Assembly (NCBI GenBank): GCA_018907035.1
Contig: JACCIC010000002.1
Span: 2,918,501 to 2,982,500 of the forward strand
Length of the DNA: 64,000 bases
Direction of reading: 5' to 3'
From: Sycobia sp. Sy_11
Lineage: Eukaryota > Arthropoda > Insecta > Hymenoptera > Epichrysomallidae
In this document: positions 13,364-26,832 of the stretch, piece after piece
How the letters are laid out: each line of letters starts with the position of its first letter
Position numbering within the stretch: position 1 is the first letter of the stretch
Program-made: the position numbers and the translations under genes
The notes under the pieces: generated by a model
Database searches by the model: none
What the model saw: only the letters and a program-made list of their open reading frames with translations
What the model was told of the DNA's origin: nothing

Positions 13364-14090
13364 TAGAATGCTACGTATAGTAAAGTTTTTGTAAGCTGGG
13401 TTCCACGCCTGATTTCCGATAACCACAAATAAAAACGATTTCACACAAGCCTAAAGTTTTTTGAAATGCTTTAGAAAGAAGATAATTCATCTTTACTCGC
13501 GTATTATGACAGGAGCTGAAATGTGGGTTGTCTATACAAATTCGAAAATGAAGCGTCAAAGCATGGTTCAGAAGAAACGTGAAGAAAGTACTCCGAAAAA
13601 GGCAAAAATTTGAGTACTCAGATGGGTAATTATGGCTACAGTTTTTTGGGACGAGTTATGTGCTTGATTGGCTAACTTTCTTGAGCCAGATACTGCGATT
13701 AATGCAGATAGATATTGTGAAGTCGTACATAAACTCAGAAATGCTATTAAACAGAAACGCCCTGAAAAATTTTCAAATTAATCTTGATTTTTCATGACAA
13801 CGCTTGGTCTCATGGGGCAAAAAAATACAAATCTGACTTCAGAAATTCAAACGAGAAATTTTCGACCAGCTACCCTACTCTCCAGCTCACATACCAAATG
13901 ACATTTCATTTCCCAAAGTTAAAAGGAGTTTGGGTAGCCAACACTTCGCTTCAAATCACAAACTCGAAAAAGTCATAAAATCGTGAATATAAAATTAGAA
14001 CACGCCATTTTTTGAGAAAAATTTGTTTAAACTTATAAACAGATACAAAAAAAATGTATTGAAATCCAAGATGACTACGTAGAAATGTAG
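13364..14090 (+). mobile_element. mariner transposase pseudogene (relic 1)
   Basis: Decayed mariner (Tc1/mariner superfamily, DD34D) transposase, readable in pieces across three frames. In order: KVFVSWVPRLIS near 13385; TGAEMWVVYT near 13510, where the first catalytic Asp of the usual GDE is Ala; KRQSMVQKK near 13555; MATVFWDE near 13632; DTAINADRYCEVVHKLRNAI near 13690; HDNAWSHGA from 13793, second Asp kept; LPYSPAHIPNDISFPK near 13875, third Asp kept in a shifted frame; then LINRYKK and, after a one-base shift, CIEIQDDYVEM with a stop at 14088-14090. The order and spacing follow a full transposase, but the N-terminal DNA-binding third is missing. Several stops and frameshifts make it inactive. 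No terminal inverted repeats were recognised at either end. Confidence 0.9.
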
Positions 14091-16200
14091 TTTATAAGTA
14101 AAAGGATAAAGTCAAATTATTTTTATAGTCTAAAACTAGTGATTTATTTTTTTCCAACAAAGGGAAAGTTACTATTTGGATATCCCTCTTGTTGTTTAAT
14201 GCTGATTTACATTTTATCAAAAATTCCATATTTCAAATACATTTGTCCTCGCCTATTTGTTATAACATAAAGTCTTCATATTTGGCTTCATCGTCTGGAA
14301 TATAACTGCGAAGGTTACAAACATTGTTTTGTGAAAAGTGTTCATTAAAATTGAATTTATTTCACTAAATTATATAGCGTGTCTTATTCTGTTATTCCTT
14401 CATTCATTGAATATTTAATAGATAGTCAACATTTATTTATCGAGCTGCTGCCTGTTTTGCACATAATATCTTTGACACGTGTGCTCTTATACTCTACATT
14501 GATTTACTTCCTGCATCGGCCACCAGATTTCGTATTTTATATCCCAATAACAACAGCTGTAATTACCCAATTACCTTAGCTTCAAATATTTTTCACGTAA
14601 CCCTTTCATAAATTTAGACGTCTCGGAATCTTATATCGTGGCCCTTCGCCGATATAGTTCTCGTCCCGCAGCGATGCTATATTAGCCAAGATTGGGCGAG
14701 AGAGAGAGAGAGAGAGAGAGCTCCAACAAGCTTATCCGCTTCTTACTCGACTAAGCTCGCGCGTCCGGGTGCCGCTGAGCTGAACGGCAGTGGCTAATAC
14801 GCCTCGGAATCCAACGCGACCGGGCCACGTCCGTTGCGCAAAAAGTTAGAGCGCTTGCGCACCGATCCGCACCGCGACCGCTGGCAAACCGGAAGGAATG
14901 CTCGAAAGACGGTGGCGGTCCAGACTCGTCGGATGGAATCCGAGGCTCGCCCCCCCCCAACCCCTCCCCTTCCACCCAATCCACCCTTTTGCCCGACGAT
15001 GGTAAAGGGGGGATTCTGTTGCGTTCGGGAACAATCGAAATGTAATCCCTTTGTCGGCTACAGGAGCAAACGGGAGTATGCGCCTGCCCGTGGGAGTGGC
15101 GGTGGTGGAGGGGCGCTCTCCCTCTCTCATTGGGCTGCATATCCGTCTAAGTTGTGTCGCCAGTTCGCCTCGGTGCCCGATAGCAGGCGCGCGCGCGCGC
15201 GCACGGGGTATACGCGAAGTAGAGGTGAAGGGGCGCTAATGTGCTTAGCGTAATTCCTACCGCACAACGCGCGCTTTCCGACCTACCCACCCCCCCCCCT
15301 CTCTATGCCGGCGAAGACGAAAATACAAGAGCGGCTTCGGTCTCTCTTACCGCTCTAGCTTTACCTCGCTGAGAATTAATAATCGGCGCTCGCTCTGGTT
15401 GTTCCCATCATCAGTACAACTGCATGGAGGCGGTATTCGTCAAAAATTGATAAATTCCTTTTGAGGAAAAATTTTTGAAGAATTTTGAATTAACTTAATG
15501 TTCTTAGAAAACAATATTTGAAACAATCGATTTGGTTGGAATTAGAATCAAAACTATCTTCGCAATTTTTTATCAGAATCTCGATAATAGTTACTGCGTA
15601 TATTTTTAGAAGCATCAAATTGATGTCTAACATGTTAATTCGCACTTCATCAAATCTCTACTTTACGTATTCAATACATAATGGTCTGATTTAGCACTGT
15701 AAATATTATAATGTCTTTTAAAATACTTCCAATATGAATATTTTGCTGCCAATCATAAATTTTTTTAATTTATTATTTTAATTAGAGCCATTTTCAACAT
15801 TTAAATTGAATTGTCCAAATGAAATACTTATGTATATATGTACCGATCTACGTGTACAACCACCAATTCTTCATTTTTACTCAAATACTACATACGGCAT
15901 AGTTAGATGTTCACTATTCAAATTATTAATTTTCAAAACTATTCGATACAATAGTTTTGCTTGGGAGATATTGAACTTTGTCATTGTGAAAAATAGTAAT
16001 TTTCATTATAAGAAATTCTTCATAGTAAACTATCAGATTTGGTAAATATGACTTCAATTTATCGTAAATAATAGCAATACATTCAATATCATTTTTCTCA
16101 GAGTAGTTTTCAAAGTTATTTCAAGTTCTACAAAATTGCATTTGTTTCCACGACTTCGAAGTAAAAAATTTTGATCCTCGAACTCATGTCGTGTGACTCA
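14091..16200. other. Non-coding with strong GC island
   Basis: AT-rich to 14.6 kb; a CpG-rich island at 14.64-15.40 kb has C- and G-runs and overlapping frames on both strands, none with a domain; AT-rich again to 16.2 kb. Confidence 0.6.
14698..14720. repeat. (GA)n microsatellite
   Basis: GA repeat of about 11 units at the left edge of the 14.64-15.40 kb GC island. Confidence 0.95.
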
Positions 16201-18258
16201 AGCGCAACCCTCCGATAGCGCGCGCATGTACATACAAGGTAGGATTACGATATACGACGGCGCTACGGGAAAATCGTCAGCCGTATATTCGGTAGACGCA
16301 GCACTATGAATGCGAGAGCTCAGAACGAAAATTATTGCATAATTCACGGAAAATCCTGAAAATTTGCCGAAGAGTACCAGGAGAGTGGTGTACAGCGCCA
16401 GTATATGTGATTAAGTATGCTACCACGGTTTATAAGTCATTCCTGTTGTGTATCAGCCGATGGGTGGCAAAGGGGAGGAGTGGGAGGAAAAGTTAATTAT
16501 TGAAAATATGAAGCGAGGATTCCGCGAGTTGAATTTTCAGGGGGTCTGGCAGCTTCGCCGCGGGTGAGGGAGAAAGGGGGAGATTTTCTTGCGTCGATGA
16601 TGATTTTCATTTGTCGAGAGCATATTATACGCGGGGATTCGGCTTTTAATGAATTGCTGCAGAGTGCAAAATCGTTCGTGCGTTTGCGGAACAGGGGTAG
16701 GGGCTAAAGGGGCTAGCGCAGCCGGAGAGATTCAAATTACCTGGATTGGCAAGCGTAAATTATTATTATTTGTTAGCATTAAACAGCAGGCCTCCGACAA
16801 CGCCGAAATCACATCGAGGGTATTCTTTTGTTCTCGGCCCTGAAACAAATTCGATATAATCTTTTTGACTTATGATCGATATTCGACGCATCGCGTTTTT
16901 ATTTTACGCATAATGAAATTGAAATTTTCAGCCACATCGCATATATCGGCCGTATGATTCTCAATAGATAAAAAGCTTAGGCGATCCTTGAATACTTCGA
17001 TAGAATCACGAACTTTATTGTACTCGATCTATTCTAGTAAATTCTTCGTCTTTACCTCAAACATGGGCTTCGACATCATAAGCTCATTCTATTTCTTATT
17101 TGAAATTATGATCATTCACCAAATGCTTTAGATAAAACTCCGAACATCGATCTTAACCAACGAGGAAGCTGTAGACAACGAGTTTATAAACAAATAACAT
17201 TTAAAATTTTAAAGCAATATTTTTATTCATCCGCCTCATTGAAAGTTTAAATATAATATGCTATACCAGTGGCGGAGAGAAGAACTACAAAATGACCGTT
17301 AACAGGGTTCAAAATATTCGAGAAAGCATTGCTTAGATCAATAAAATTTCGGAGTTCTTAGAATTTAGGAAGTTTTATGTGTTTAATTAAAATATAAAGA
17401 ACACAATTATATTACATATAATCTGCTTTTTTTTAATACGTTATGGGATTAGAAAATACAGTACGACATTGAAATAAATATTTTAAGTATATACACGTAT
17501 TTTTTAATAGTATACGAATAACCATGGCTACCATTTTTATTTTGATGCAGTGGCGCCCTCGTATGCTCGGTGGATATTTTCTTTGCCAATAGCGATCGAG
17601 GAATCGTATGTCTAGTTTCAATCTAGAACTTCTACTAATATTTATTGTCTGATATTTTTCAATGGATTCAAGAAATAATTGTGATAAAGGGATATTTATT
17701 AATATAAAAGTATAATGTAAATGAAAATTCTTCTGCTGTTTCTTCCTTTAAAAAATTGATTATTTTCAAGAAGTTTATTTAATCCGACACTATTATTTTA
17801 TACATATTATACTATATATATAGTTTTTACACATTTTGGTAAACTGATTCGTCAGTTATTTCAGAACACCTGAAGCCCTAAAAATGCATTGATTTTTTTA
17901 TTTCTCTTTTGTAAATTCTCAAAACAAATCTATTTTGCAAGTTTTTTTCTGTGGATTTCTTTTGTGCTAAGAAAAAGGATTGTCAATAGAGCTTATAATG
18001 AGTATATCGATGGGAATTAGAAACCGAAAAAAATACTAGAGTGTCAATTTCTTATGTATGTGCGTGCAAGATCGTGAACAGATCAAGCATAATCGAAAAA
18101 AGTCAAGTGTCTCGTCTGAATCTTTTCTTAAAAAAAAAAGTAGTCCTAAGCCTTCGAGCATTGAAGATGATTTTGTGCGACAGCTCGGGAAAGGAGGCGC
18201 AAAATCTCCTTTATCGTATTTCATTGTATTTTTTCTAACATGAACAAAACATGCCGAT

Positions 18259-18305
18259 CTCTCTCTTTCTCTCTCCCTCTTTCGCTCCCTCTTTCTCTCT
18301 CTCTC
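18259..18305. repeat. Imperfect (CT)n tract
   Basis: C/T-only run with CCCT and TTTC interruptions. A second, purer CT tract lies at 18524-18558. Confidence 0.9.
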
Positions 18306-18523
18306 CAAAAAAGCAACGCAGCGATGCAGAAAAGTTATACAAAACAAAGTTAGCGGCGGCCAGAAGATAGGGTGCAAAATCTAATATCTCCAGGACTATT
18401 GCCGAAGAAAGGAGTGCGTTATAACGACGCTGGAATTGTTAAGCCTCCAGTAGTTAATGCCGTCGGTACAAATAATGCGTCGCTGCTTTGTAGTCGATGT
18501 CGTTGTCGACATGATGCTTACGC

Positions 18524-18524
18524 C

Positions 18525-18557
<33 letters not shown>

Positions 18558-18558
18558 T
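18524..18558. repeat. (CT)n microsatellite
   Basis: CT repeat with one CC interruption, in a GC-richer island that runs to about 18770. Confidence 0.95.
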
Positions 18559-19642
18559 CTCCCTTGCTCTCGCTTTGTTGCAGCTCGTGCCTCCTCTCGT
18601 TATGGTACTTATTGAGTGCTGCTCGACTGCCGATACAATCCCTTGATACTATTAAATCGCTCCGTTCCGCGGCGCGCCGGCAATGATGCGAAAATCCAAA
18701 GCCGAGTTTCCTACTACAGGTTTTCCTCCCTCCATCGTTCCTCCGATCCATAACTCATCTCCCTTTCCCGCGCTCAAAGTTATATTTCGATTTGAAGTAT
18801 ACTCGTGAATCGGAATGTTTGTTACTTATATTAATACAAATGATTTGTTTCTCTATAAATACCGCCCCCGAACGTCGAATTGCGTATTTAATGTAATCGC
18901 ATTGATTTAACCTTTAGATTGGGGAAGGAATTACGCGAGCGTGTGTGTATACGAAATAGCATTATGAAATGTACGATTGGATGGAAAATTTCCGTTTGAA
19001 TGCCGAGTTGTGTTATTTAACGTTAAAATTATATTTCTCTTCTTGCCTCGAATGAGACGTACTATGATTTTTTCTATTTTTTTTAAGATCAATTTTGCTC
19101 GCGTACAGTATTTGTAAATAAAAAATAGTAAAATAGATATACATCTTTTATATAACAGTTGTGTTTATCTAACTTATTGATCACGAACTGGTTGCAGGTC
19201 TTGATTATTTTTCAAAACTTCTATAATAAAGTGAAGAAAAGAAAATTAAGCTCGTGAATAAAGAATTTCTAACATAATGCATGTCTATAAATTATCGGAA
19301 TAATTAAGCGTAAGAAATTGTAGTTTAAGTTATTTGGCGATATTTATGGTTATGCGTCGCAGAAATTTCCCCGCGGGCCCGCGAAGTAGCTCGGTGTTAT
19401 TAATTTTTAGAAAAATTAAGCAAAATAATGACTCAATTTCGCAGGTTTTTTTTGTAGCTGTATTTCACTGGGGGTTAAGAATTAAGTACAGCAAAGATAG
19501 GCAGACACAGATATTACCGGTCTTTTATGAAGCTCCACGCAACCTTCGAACCATGATGGTGCGCTGAGGCCATCTGACTTTTAAGAAGTATCTCGTTTTC
19601 GAGCATATAAGAATATAATTAGCACATTCTCATATTACAACA

Positions 19643-19747
<105 letters not shown>

Positions 19748-19929
19748 TGATCTATTATCGCAATTTTGAGTTGAATTGGCCTCATAATTTTGTTTTGACA
19801 GCATGGAGAAGTATATGTGACCGCCAATTTTGGAAAAATAGAAACAGAAGAATATCGACCAGTGCTTCTATTCTTGTTTTTCAAAAGGGAACTCGTGTGG
19901 TAAAATCAATGCGCACTCGAGTCCTGTGT

Positions 19930-20613
19930 ACGGTAACAGTCATAAATTGGTTGATCGAGCCTCAGCATGATCGCACGTCGGTTTTTGATAAATCGTTACC
20001 AGATGCCTTGAAAATGGTTTGCACAAAGGACGACACCGTGATAAAAATCCACGATTTCCTATTGTCCAGCCGATCATTAGGCCCCGAGGTGGCTGAGTCA
20101 TTCGGCATCTCAACCAATCACGTTTATGTTTATGCGTTGTGCAGTGATAGTCGACGTTATATGGATCCCCACTGGATTACCTATCAGTAGGAACTGTGAC
20201 GACCATCGTTTTCTGGAATTCATAACGTGTGATATCCATTGACTAGATCGAGAAGAGCAAAAACCGCTTCAGAGCTGTACTATGCCGAATTTTTCTGGCG
20301 AATTGCTCTTCATCCACAGCGAAATTCATCATATTAGGCTAGGAATAGCTCATCAATTCCCTTGTTCAACATATTGGGACCCATGCAATTTCATTTTGTT
20401 TCTCAGCCTGAAAAATCACTTGCCGAGGTGAAATTTCTGTCGAATGAAGAGTCATCGCGGTCACTGAAAATTGCGTTGCAGACCATGACAGAGACGTCCA
20501 GAGACTATATTACAAAATCAATTGCAACTTTTCCAAAAATTTTTATTTATCACCTATAGGCATAGTAGATATCTGCACGGGTAACTACTTACGATTACTT
20601 TTCTACATTTTGT
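19930..20613 (+). mobile_element. mariner transposase pseudogene (relic 2)
   Basis: A second mariner relic. The N-terminal helix-turn-helix part is open from about 19940 to 20140 and shows NWLIEPQHDRTSVFDK, MVCTKDDTVIKIHDFLL and VAESFGISTNHVY, all typical of the domain before the catalytic core. The segment holding the first catalytic Asp is deleted: the sequence passes almost directly from MDPHWITYQ to TTIVFWNS near 20200. At the second catalytic motif the Asp of HDN is replaced (HSEIHH near 20320). The third motif reads WDPCNFILFLSLKNHL, with Asn in place of Asp. A further block, KFLSNEESSR, lies near 20430, and the C-terminus fades out around 20560-20613. All three catalytic residues are lost. 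It begins about 190 bp after a compound (AT)n(GA)n repeat and ends about 180 bp before a perfect palindrome. Confidence 0.85.
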
Positions 20614-20787
20614 TCAGATATGTCTTTTTGTAATGGTTTTACCTCTCCTCACTATCTTCAGGTCCTCTGAATATGTTGTTACGAAATAACTATGTGAAGA
20701 CTATCATTCGCAACCTGTTTTTACGTAAGACAACGCTCAAATATCTAAAAGCTCAAATAACTATATCTATACGATGGCGATGTTTAA

Positions 20788-20827
20788 CATCTATCTAGAT
20801 TATATATTAATATAATCTAGATAGATG
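20788..20827. repeat. Perfect 18-bp inverted repeat
   Basis: The arms CATCTATCTAGATTATAT and ATATAATCTAGATAGATG are exact reverse complements and flank a 4-nt centre (ATTA). The 40-bp hairpin lies about 180 bp past the end of mariner relic 2. It is too short to be a typical microRNA precursor. It might be a foldback scar, a protein-binding palindrome or the core of a small inverted-repeat element. Confidence 0.9.
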
Positions 20828-21736
20828 CCGGTGTGTAAGATCCGACATGCGGTTCCGAAACTCGACGATCGGCGCTATTAATGGAGTTTACCTAAACTAA
20901 CATTTTCCTATCGCGCTTTTTCTCTTCGTTCAGTCAGACAATTCGGCAACGAAGGGAAAACCATCTCGCGGGCTGCATTGTTGAATATTACATTGTTCCT
21001 TTAAAGTTTAATCAATTTGCGCCTTCAAGCGTCGAGGACACTAGAGAGATGGCACTACGCAATATCTACCCATTGCCGGCGAAGTCGACGGCCAAGGAGA
21101 GTCCACGATTACTAGTTAACCTCTTCTTCTTGAGTAGTCGCGACGAACCGACGTGGAAGACTCGTGCTCCGACTTCCCTCGGAATCAAAACAAAAACAAA
21201 GAAGCCATCGAGCGCGCCTGTTAAAAAGAAACATCGCGTGACGCGACCGCGCGCTGTCCTCTCCGGGTGTTTATACGCATACAAAGAAGAGCAGCGCGTT
21301 TCTCGTCTTCGGCGAAAAGCCAGTGCTGAGAAGCAGCAGCCGGTAATTGTCCTCGGGACGGCGCAACATTTCTGTAAACACCAACAGAGCCCCGCGCCTT
21401 GAGGGACGCGGACACATTGTTGCGCCATTAATTAGAAATTTCATTGCGTTCGCGCGCGCATGTTTTCGCGAGTGGACGGTGGAGCGGGGGTGAGTGGTGA
21501 GGGTTGGCGGTGAGAGGGAGGAGGACAAAACGCGGAAGGTTAATTGAATATCCAATTAATGACGTCGGACAGAAGTCGTAACTCCCGGCGCATTTTATAA
21601 ACGCCGCGCTGCATCCTCCGCTCGTCCGCACAACTCCGGCCCCCTCCCCCCGGCTCCACCGTTTACCTGTAGAGGTATACGGAAGAGTGCGACGGCGCGG
21701 CCAAGGTATTTCGCTTGCCAGCGCAGAAATGCCCGA

Positions 21737-21789
<53 letters not shown>

Positions 21790-24210
21790 ACCTCTGTCTC
21801 TTGCGCTTTAAGCACGGCTCAGTGCCTTAATTAGTTTCGCCGGCAAGCGAGAAGGATCGCTATGGCGCGCCGTCGTTCGTAGTCGCGCTAGTTAGTAACT
21901 GGATAGTTTCCACTTGTCGACGAGTCCGAACGCGCGCGAGCGCAAACGGACTCGCCCTGTATCTGAGCTCGCGCTACCGACGCTGCCGGTGCATAAACAT
22001 TGTAGAGAAAGAGGCCGGGGCGGAGGAACGGGCTCTATGAAGACAAAGAGTTAGCCCGGATTGAACGGCGGAAAAGCTGGGTTCTCGCCCCGTTCGACTT
22101 CCGTTGCCTCGCCTCTTTCTTCCCGCGGGGGAGGGGGCGGTGGATGGAAAAAGAGGGCTTATAATGACAGCGACAGGGAGAGATATGGATAACGGCCGGT
22201 CGTCGTTCTCTTGTATTCCGTGTTCGGAGCTAGTATTGGCCCACCGTCGACGCACAAGCGTGGCCGTACGAGAGCCAATTGTTCAAAGGGGAACTGCGTT
22301 TTGATCTCTTCGTTCATTTTTTCGCTATTAACGCCTCGTGTCTTTTCACACGCAGCGTCCTTTCGTAGCTATGAAAAAGAGATTGGCGATTTTGGCCACA
22401 TGTTCGAGACAATCTCACCAAGAGAGAAATTTAGTTGATTAAAAAAAAGTGACGTATCGAAGAAAATTAGTTGTTGCTTAAGTAATGTCATCTTTCACTA
22501 AAAGTATAGATCATTTTGAAACAGAAGAGGATGATTTGGTTATTAATGCAAAAATAGATAGTACATGTAATAAAAATTGAAATACATTGTACCAATGAAC
22601 TCTTTAAAAAGAGATAACCCATGAGTGTCTCTAAAGTTCAGATTTAATCTCAATTTTCATTCTCGCGAATTCTTGCGAAAGCCGTTTATGAAATCTTTTT
22701 GTTCTTTGTCCTTTGTGCATTATTTATCATTATATCTACATGCCCGATGCATCTTGTTTTATATTCCATATCTGCGAGACAGTTTTCATCAGTCCAAATC
22801 GATGAGGGTACGTTTCTAGGCTCATTAGTTATGGGGAGGACAGCCGACAATTGTGATTCTTTTTTGTATAATTATAATTAATTATCATTGGGAATTCTCT
22901 CGTTTAAAAAATGTTCGGATTAACAATAGTGTGCGTGACGAACAGATTGGAATTTAAATATACTTGGTCTTACTGGTATGGGTGATATATTTTATAAATT
23001 TATATATCTTATAAAAAAGCAAGTAGTTTATGTTCATAGTATTATTATTAGAGAATCGCCAATTTTTCAGTTTCTGGATGCTTAACTAGCTCTTTTTTTA
23101 ATTTATTCACACATTGAGATTGCAAAAAAAAAATATCTTCAAAGACCTCCTTTTAAAACGCTCAAATTTTGTAAATAACTTCATCTGCACGAATGGTAAA
23201 TTTATTATTATATTAGTATATATTACATTCATGAAATTTAGAAAAACAAGTCAAGGATAGTCTCTAATGTTTCTATTACCGAGGATTATCCATCATTAGG
23301 GGAATAAAAATAAAAAAAATTCATGATTGAACTTTTTTCATTAAATTAGATTTGCTTTTCGTAACTTTTAAATTAAATCAATACATATAATTTCAATGAT
23401 GTTATTAAATTGATAATTTAGAAATGACTAATTAATTTTCAGTACAGTCCTATATGTAATACGAATAACACAACATCAAACCATATAAACAAGTATACAT
23501 CAATTATTAAAATGTAATTGACTTTTTCATTACGTTTCTTTCAGGCCCTCGTTACTTGTAATACAGTATTACGAATGATAGTACAAAAAATATACCTCTT
23601 ACTAATTTTTACATCATTTATATCCTACGTGGTTTTATAATCCATGGTCGCAAATGGAAAGTATAGTTTCGTCTCATTATATAAAATGCATTACAAGTAT
23701 TTATTTCATAACATTATAAAATAATACAGCTGGGTATATTATATTACACAATTAAAAAAGGATTCACTTGAGACTGCTTATTACCGAAAACGGCCCCTCG
23801 CGCGGGTTCATTGTAATTACGCGTAATAACCGCCTAAACGGTAAAGGGAAAAACTGTAGGCGCTCAGATATTGACTTGACGAAATCCAAATTAATGCGAT
23901 GGGGACATTTTTCACTCGATTACGGCATTTTGCCAGCCTTTCAACTAAGATAAAACAAAAGAAAGAAAAAACGGAAAGCGTAAAGGAAAAGGAGCCTCTA
24001 CATATTTAATATGCAATTGAGAAACGAACTTGATTTTATTACGATAGTCTCACACAGAGTCCTCATCGGGCGAATTGCAAAACAGAATTTGCATTGCGGT
24101 TGGCTAGGCATGGCCATTGAATCCGCAACGTCCGCGCATCGTATATCCAGAATAAGATCGACAAAGAGGCCTTGGGAAACTGCTTCAGCTTCTTTTTCCT
24201 TTATCATTAT
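20828..24210. other. Non-coding; largest GC island
   Basis: A CpG-rich island spans about 20.85-22.4 kb with a 49-bp CT repeat. The 117- to 120-codon frames at 21.05-21.43 kb overlap on opposite strands and match no family. AT-rich sequence follows to 23.75 kb, then a GC-moderate patch. Confidence 0.6.
21740..21788. repeat. (CT)n microsatellite
   Basis: Pure CT for about 49 bp inside the largest GC island (20.9-22.3 kb). Confidence 0.97.
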
Positions 24211-24219
24211 GTGTGTATG

Positions 24220-24270
<51 letters not shown>
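24211..24270. repeat. (GT/ATGT)n-(AT)n microsatellite
   Basis: Short GTGTATGTATGT lead followed by about 48 bp of AT repeat, within otherwise GC-moderate sequence. Confidence 0.95.
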
Positions 24271-24273
<3 letters not shown>

Positions 24274-26356
24274 CCTAAATCGATCGAGCAATTCAAGCTG
24301 TCAATTAACGCGGCGCGACGCGCCGACTGCTGCGGCTGTATAAAGAGACAGTCCTGATTTCTTTATCGGCGAATACTTGCAATTAAACAGTCCTGCTCCG
24401 AGTGTAGTGCGCGTGTTGCGCAATCGTCGTCTAAGGGCGTACACAGGACCTGGCGCGTACCTTGGGAATATTTACGATCGTCGGTCCCCGTCGAAGATAA
24501 TTATATATGGATCCACGGAGATCGTTGCACAATTGCACGCCGTTTACACAGTTTTACGACGGTGCTTGGGCCCTGTCGTCGGCGCGCTTGTAAATTATTA
24601 TCAGCTGGCACGGTGATTCCATACGTGTCCGATTCGAATAGTACTCGAGTACAATTGAATGTGAATTTGTGAGATGGCGTGAATAACGTGCGAGACCATC
24701 ACTTGAGGTCGTATTGCAGTTTAACGAAAATAGTCCTTTGTACTTCAAAATTTCCGAAAGGCTCGTGGGCTATTTTGAAAGTTATATCCCTTCTGATCGG
24801 ACCGTAGATTTTTATGGGAACTTCTTTTGACAGAAAGGTGTAGTGATTTTGAATTTTAATAATTTCAAAATTGGTGCAGTATTAAATCCTACGCATAGAC
24901 ATAGCTTTGTTAAGTAAGTTAGAAATATCATTATTAACTAGTATGGAAAGGCAGTATCGCTGCACCGACATAGTTTACGGTCGTAAAGGGTTTGACCTTG
25001 ATTTAACCGTGAGACTAGTCAATCAGACGTGAATGACTAGCCTAATCTGGCCGAACAATGAACAGGGATCAATACTGATTGGCCCTTAAAGGGAAGAATC
25101 AATTTATTTCAGTTTTCGTCAATTTCAGCATTCAATGGAGGAATGCGCTGTTGTCTGTCTACGATTATGTTTTAACGAAGTATTTTATTTTATTCAAAAT
25201 TAGACGATGTAAGCAAGTATATCCAGTATATACAAAATTAATTCTTTTTAGAAAAAAATACAATCGCATCTAAAATCATCAAAAATAACCAAAATAAAGT
25301 GTATGAAAAACATTGGTAACATATTTATTGTTTAATGAAACATTGAAAAAACAATTAGTTTTTTAAACCCAAACTAATACGGCACTACAACATTTCATAT
25401 AAGTTTAGTTTATAACATTTTTTGAAGTCATTTTCTATATTTATATAAATTATCTGTTAACTAATTGTTATTTTATTATTCTGAAATAAAAGTAAATAGA
25501 AACAAACTTTTCTGCTACACTTGTTTTAAAGACCATTAAGAGAGCGAGGCGAAAAAGCCGTGATCGGATTAACGAACACACTAGGACACAGCTCGCTGAC
25601 AGAACTCCAACTCAGTGTTACAGTAGTTACACTCTCGTCTCTCGATCCAATTTACTGTTCTCTCGCACTCTAGGTTTGCACGGGGATGGGCCGATCTCTC
25701 ACCCCGCGCGTGGCAAACTCCGCGCTGCTACTTTTCACAGCGCAAACTGGTAACTAGTAGACTTTCCCTTTCATCGGCTCTCGCTCGACACCATCTCCCG
25801 CGGCCTCTGTCAATTACTAATATCCATTCTCGCTTAACACCCCCCTCCCCGCCGCCACTTACGAGTGCGCGATTCATCCCTGGGCGCTAATTAATTTCAT
25901 CCCGGCTGACTTCTTGACGCGAGCGACGGCCGAGTCTCGCGTCCCTGGCTCCCCGACGACGTGCTATCTTTCTCGCGAGATCCGCCATTAATTCGGACGA
26001 TCGAGAGCCCCATACGTTTCAAATCGGATGTGGACCTACCGCCGGAAGGTGGCAAACGCTACACGCGCGTAAAGACGATTTCATGGATTTGAAAGCACAC
26101 CCCGTCCCCCCTCCCTTCTCTCCATCGATTTACGCTTATTTTGCGCCACAAAAAAAAATCTTCGTCAATGATTCGCGCGCGAAAAATCCATTTGAGAATC
26201 AGTAATCACTTACTCTTGCCTCCGCAGCATTCCGACAATAGCCGCGTTTTTCCTCGGTTTTTTTCCCCCTCTGCACTGCTCTCGAACCATGAAGAGCAAG
26301 AACGGCAACTGCTTTTTGTCGAAGCAAAATTTCTTCCTTGGTTTGCTTTTAGCTGC

Positions 26357-26358
<2 letters not shown>
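24271..26358. other. Non-coding mosaic
   Basis: GC-rich at 24.30-24.80 and 25.54-26.14 kb, AT-rich between. A 15-bp GC palindrome (CGGCGCG, A, CGCGCCG) lies at about 24311-24325. No gene was recognised. Confidence 0.6.

Positions 26359-26405
<47 letters not shown>
26359..26405. repeat. (CT)n microsatellite
   Basis: About 46 bp of CT repeat; frames through it on either strand are artefacts. Confidence 0.97.
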
Positions 26406-26409
<4 letters not shown>

Positions 26410-26770
26410 GCTCACAATTTTCTACGTACGCTGAGACGGAGGTCTGCAAAGAGTTTGGAATACGAATAAATACATCCAGCGTTTTCGTCGACTGATTCTA
26501 CCCCGTTCAACCCGCGACAATGTTTGCATAGCAGAGTGTAAGCCGCGCGAGCTGTACACCCTTCCCCCTCTGGTCGATGCAAGAGGAGAAGTATATATAG
26601 ACGTAGGGCGGAGAAGGTGGGGCGAGGCAGAAATGAGTTAACAGTTCCTTTCCTGGAAAATTTCAATTATTCGCGTCGCCAGATTTCCCTCGACTTTCTT
26701 TCCCAGCGACAGTTAGGGTCGTTCTCCTTTTGCGCTCTACCGCGCCTTTTTGCCCGTCTTCATAGACGTG

Positions 26771-26772
<2 letters not shown>

Positions 26773-26814
<42 letters not shown>

Positions 26815-26832
26815 CTCTCTCTCTTTTCCTCT
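26773..26832. repeat. (CT)n microsatellite
   Basis: CT repeat to 26811, then a TTAT interruption and more CT-rich sequence. Confidence 0.95.

Noticed and set aside
19535..19585. tRNA-like fragment on the minus strand (GATGGCC and GGTTCGAA)
   Set aside because: The boxes are there in part, but the arms do not pair and no cloverleaf can be drawn.
21049..21428. Overlapping 117- and 120-codon frames on opposite strands
   Set aside because: Both sit in a CpG-rich island and neither shows a family motif; the mirror openness is a composition effect.
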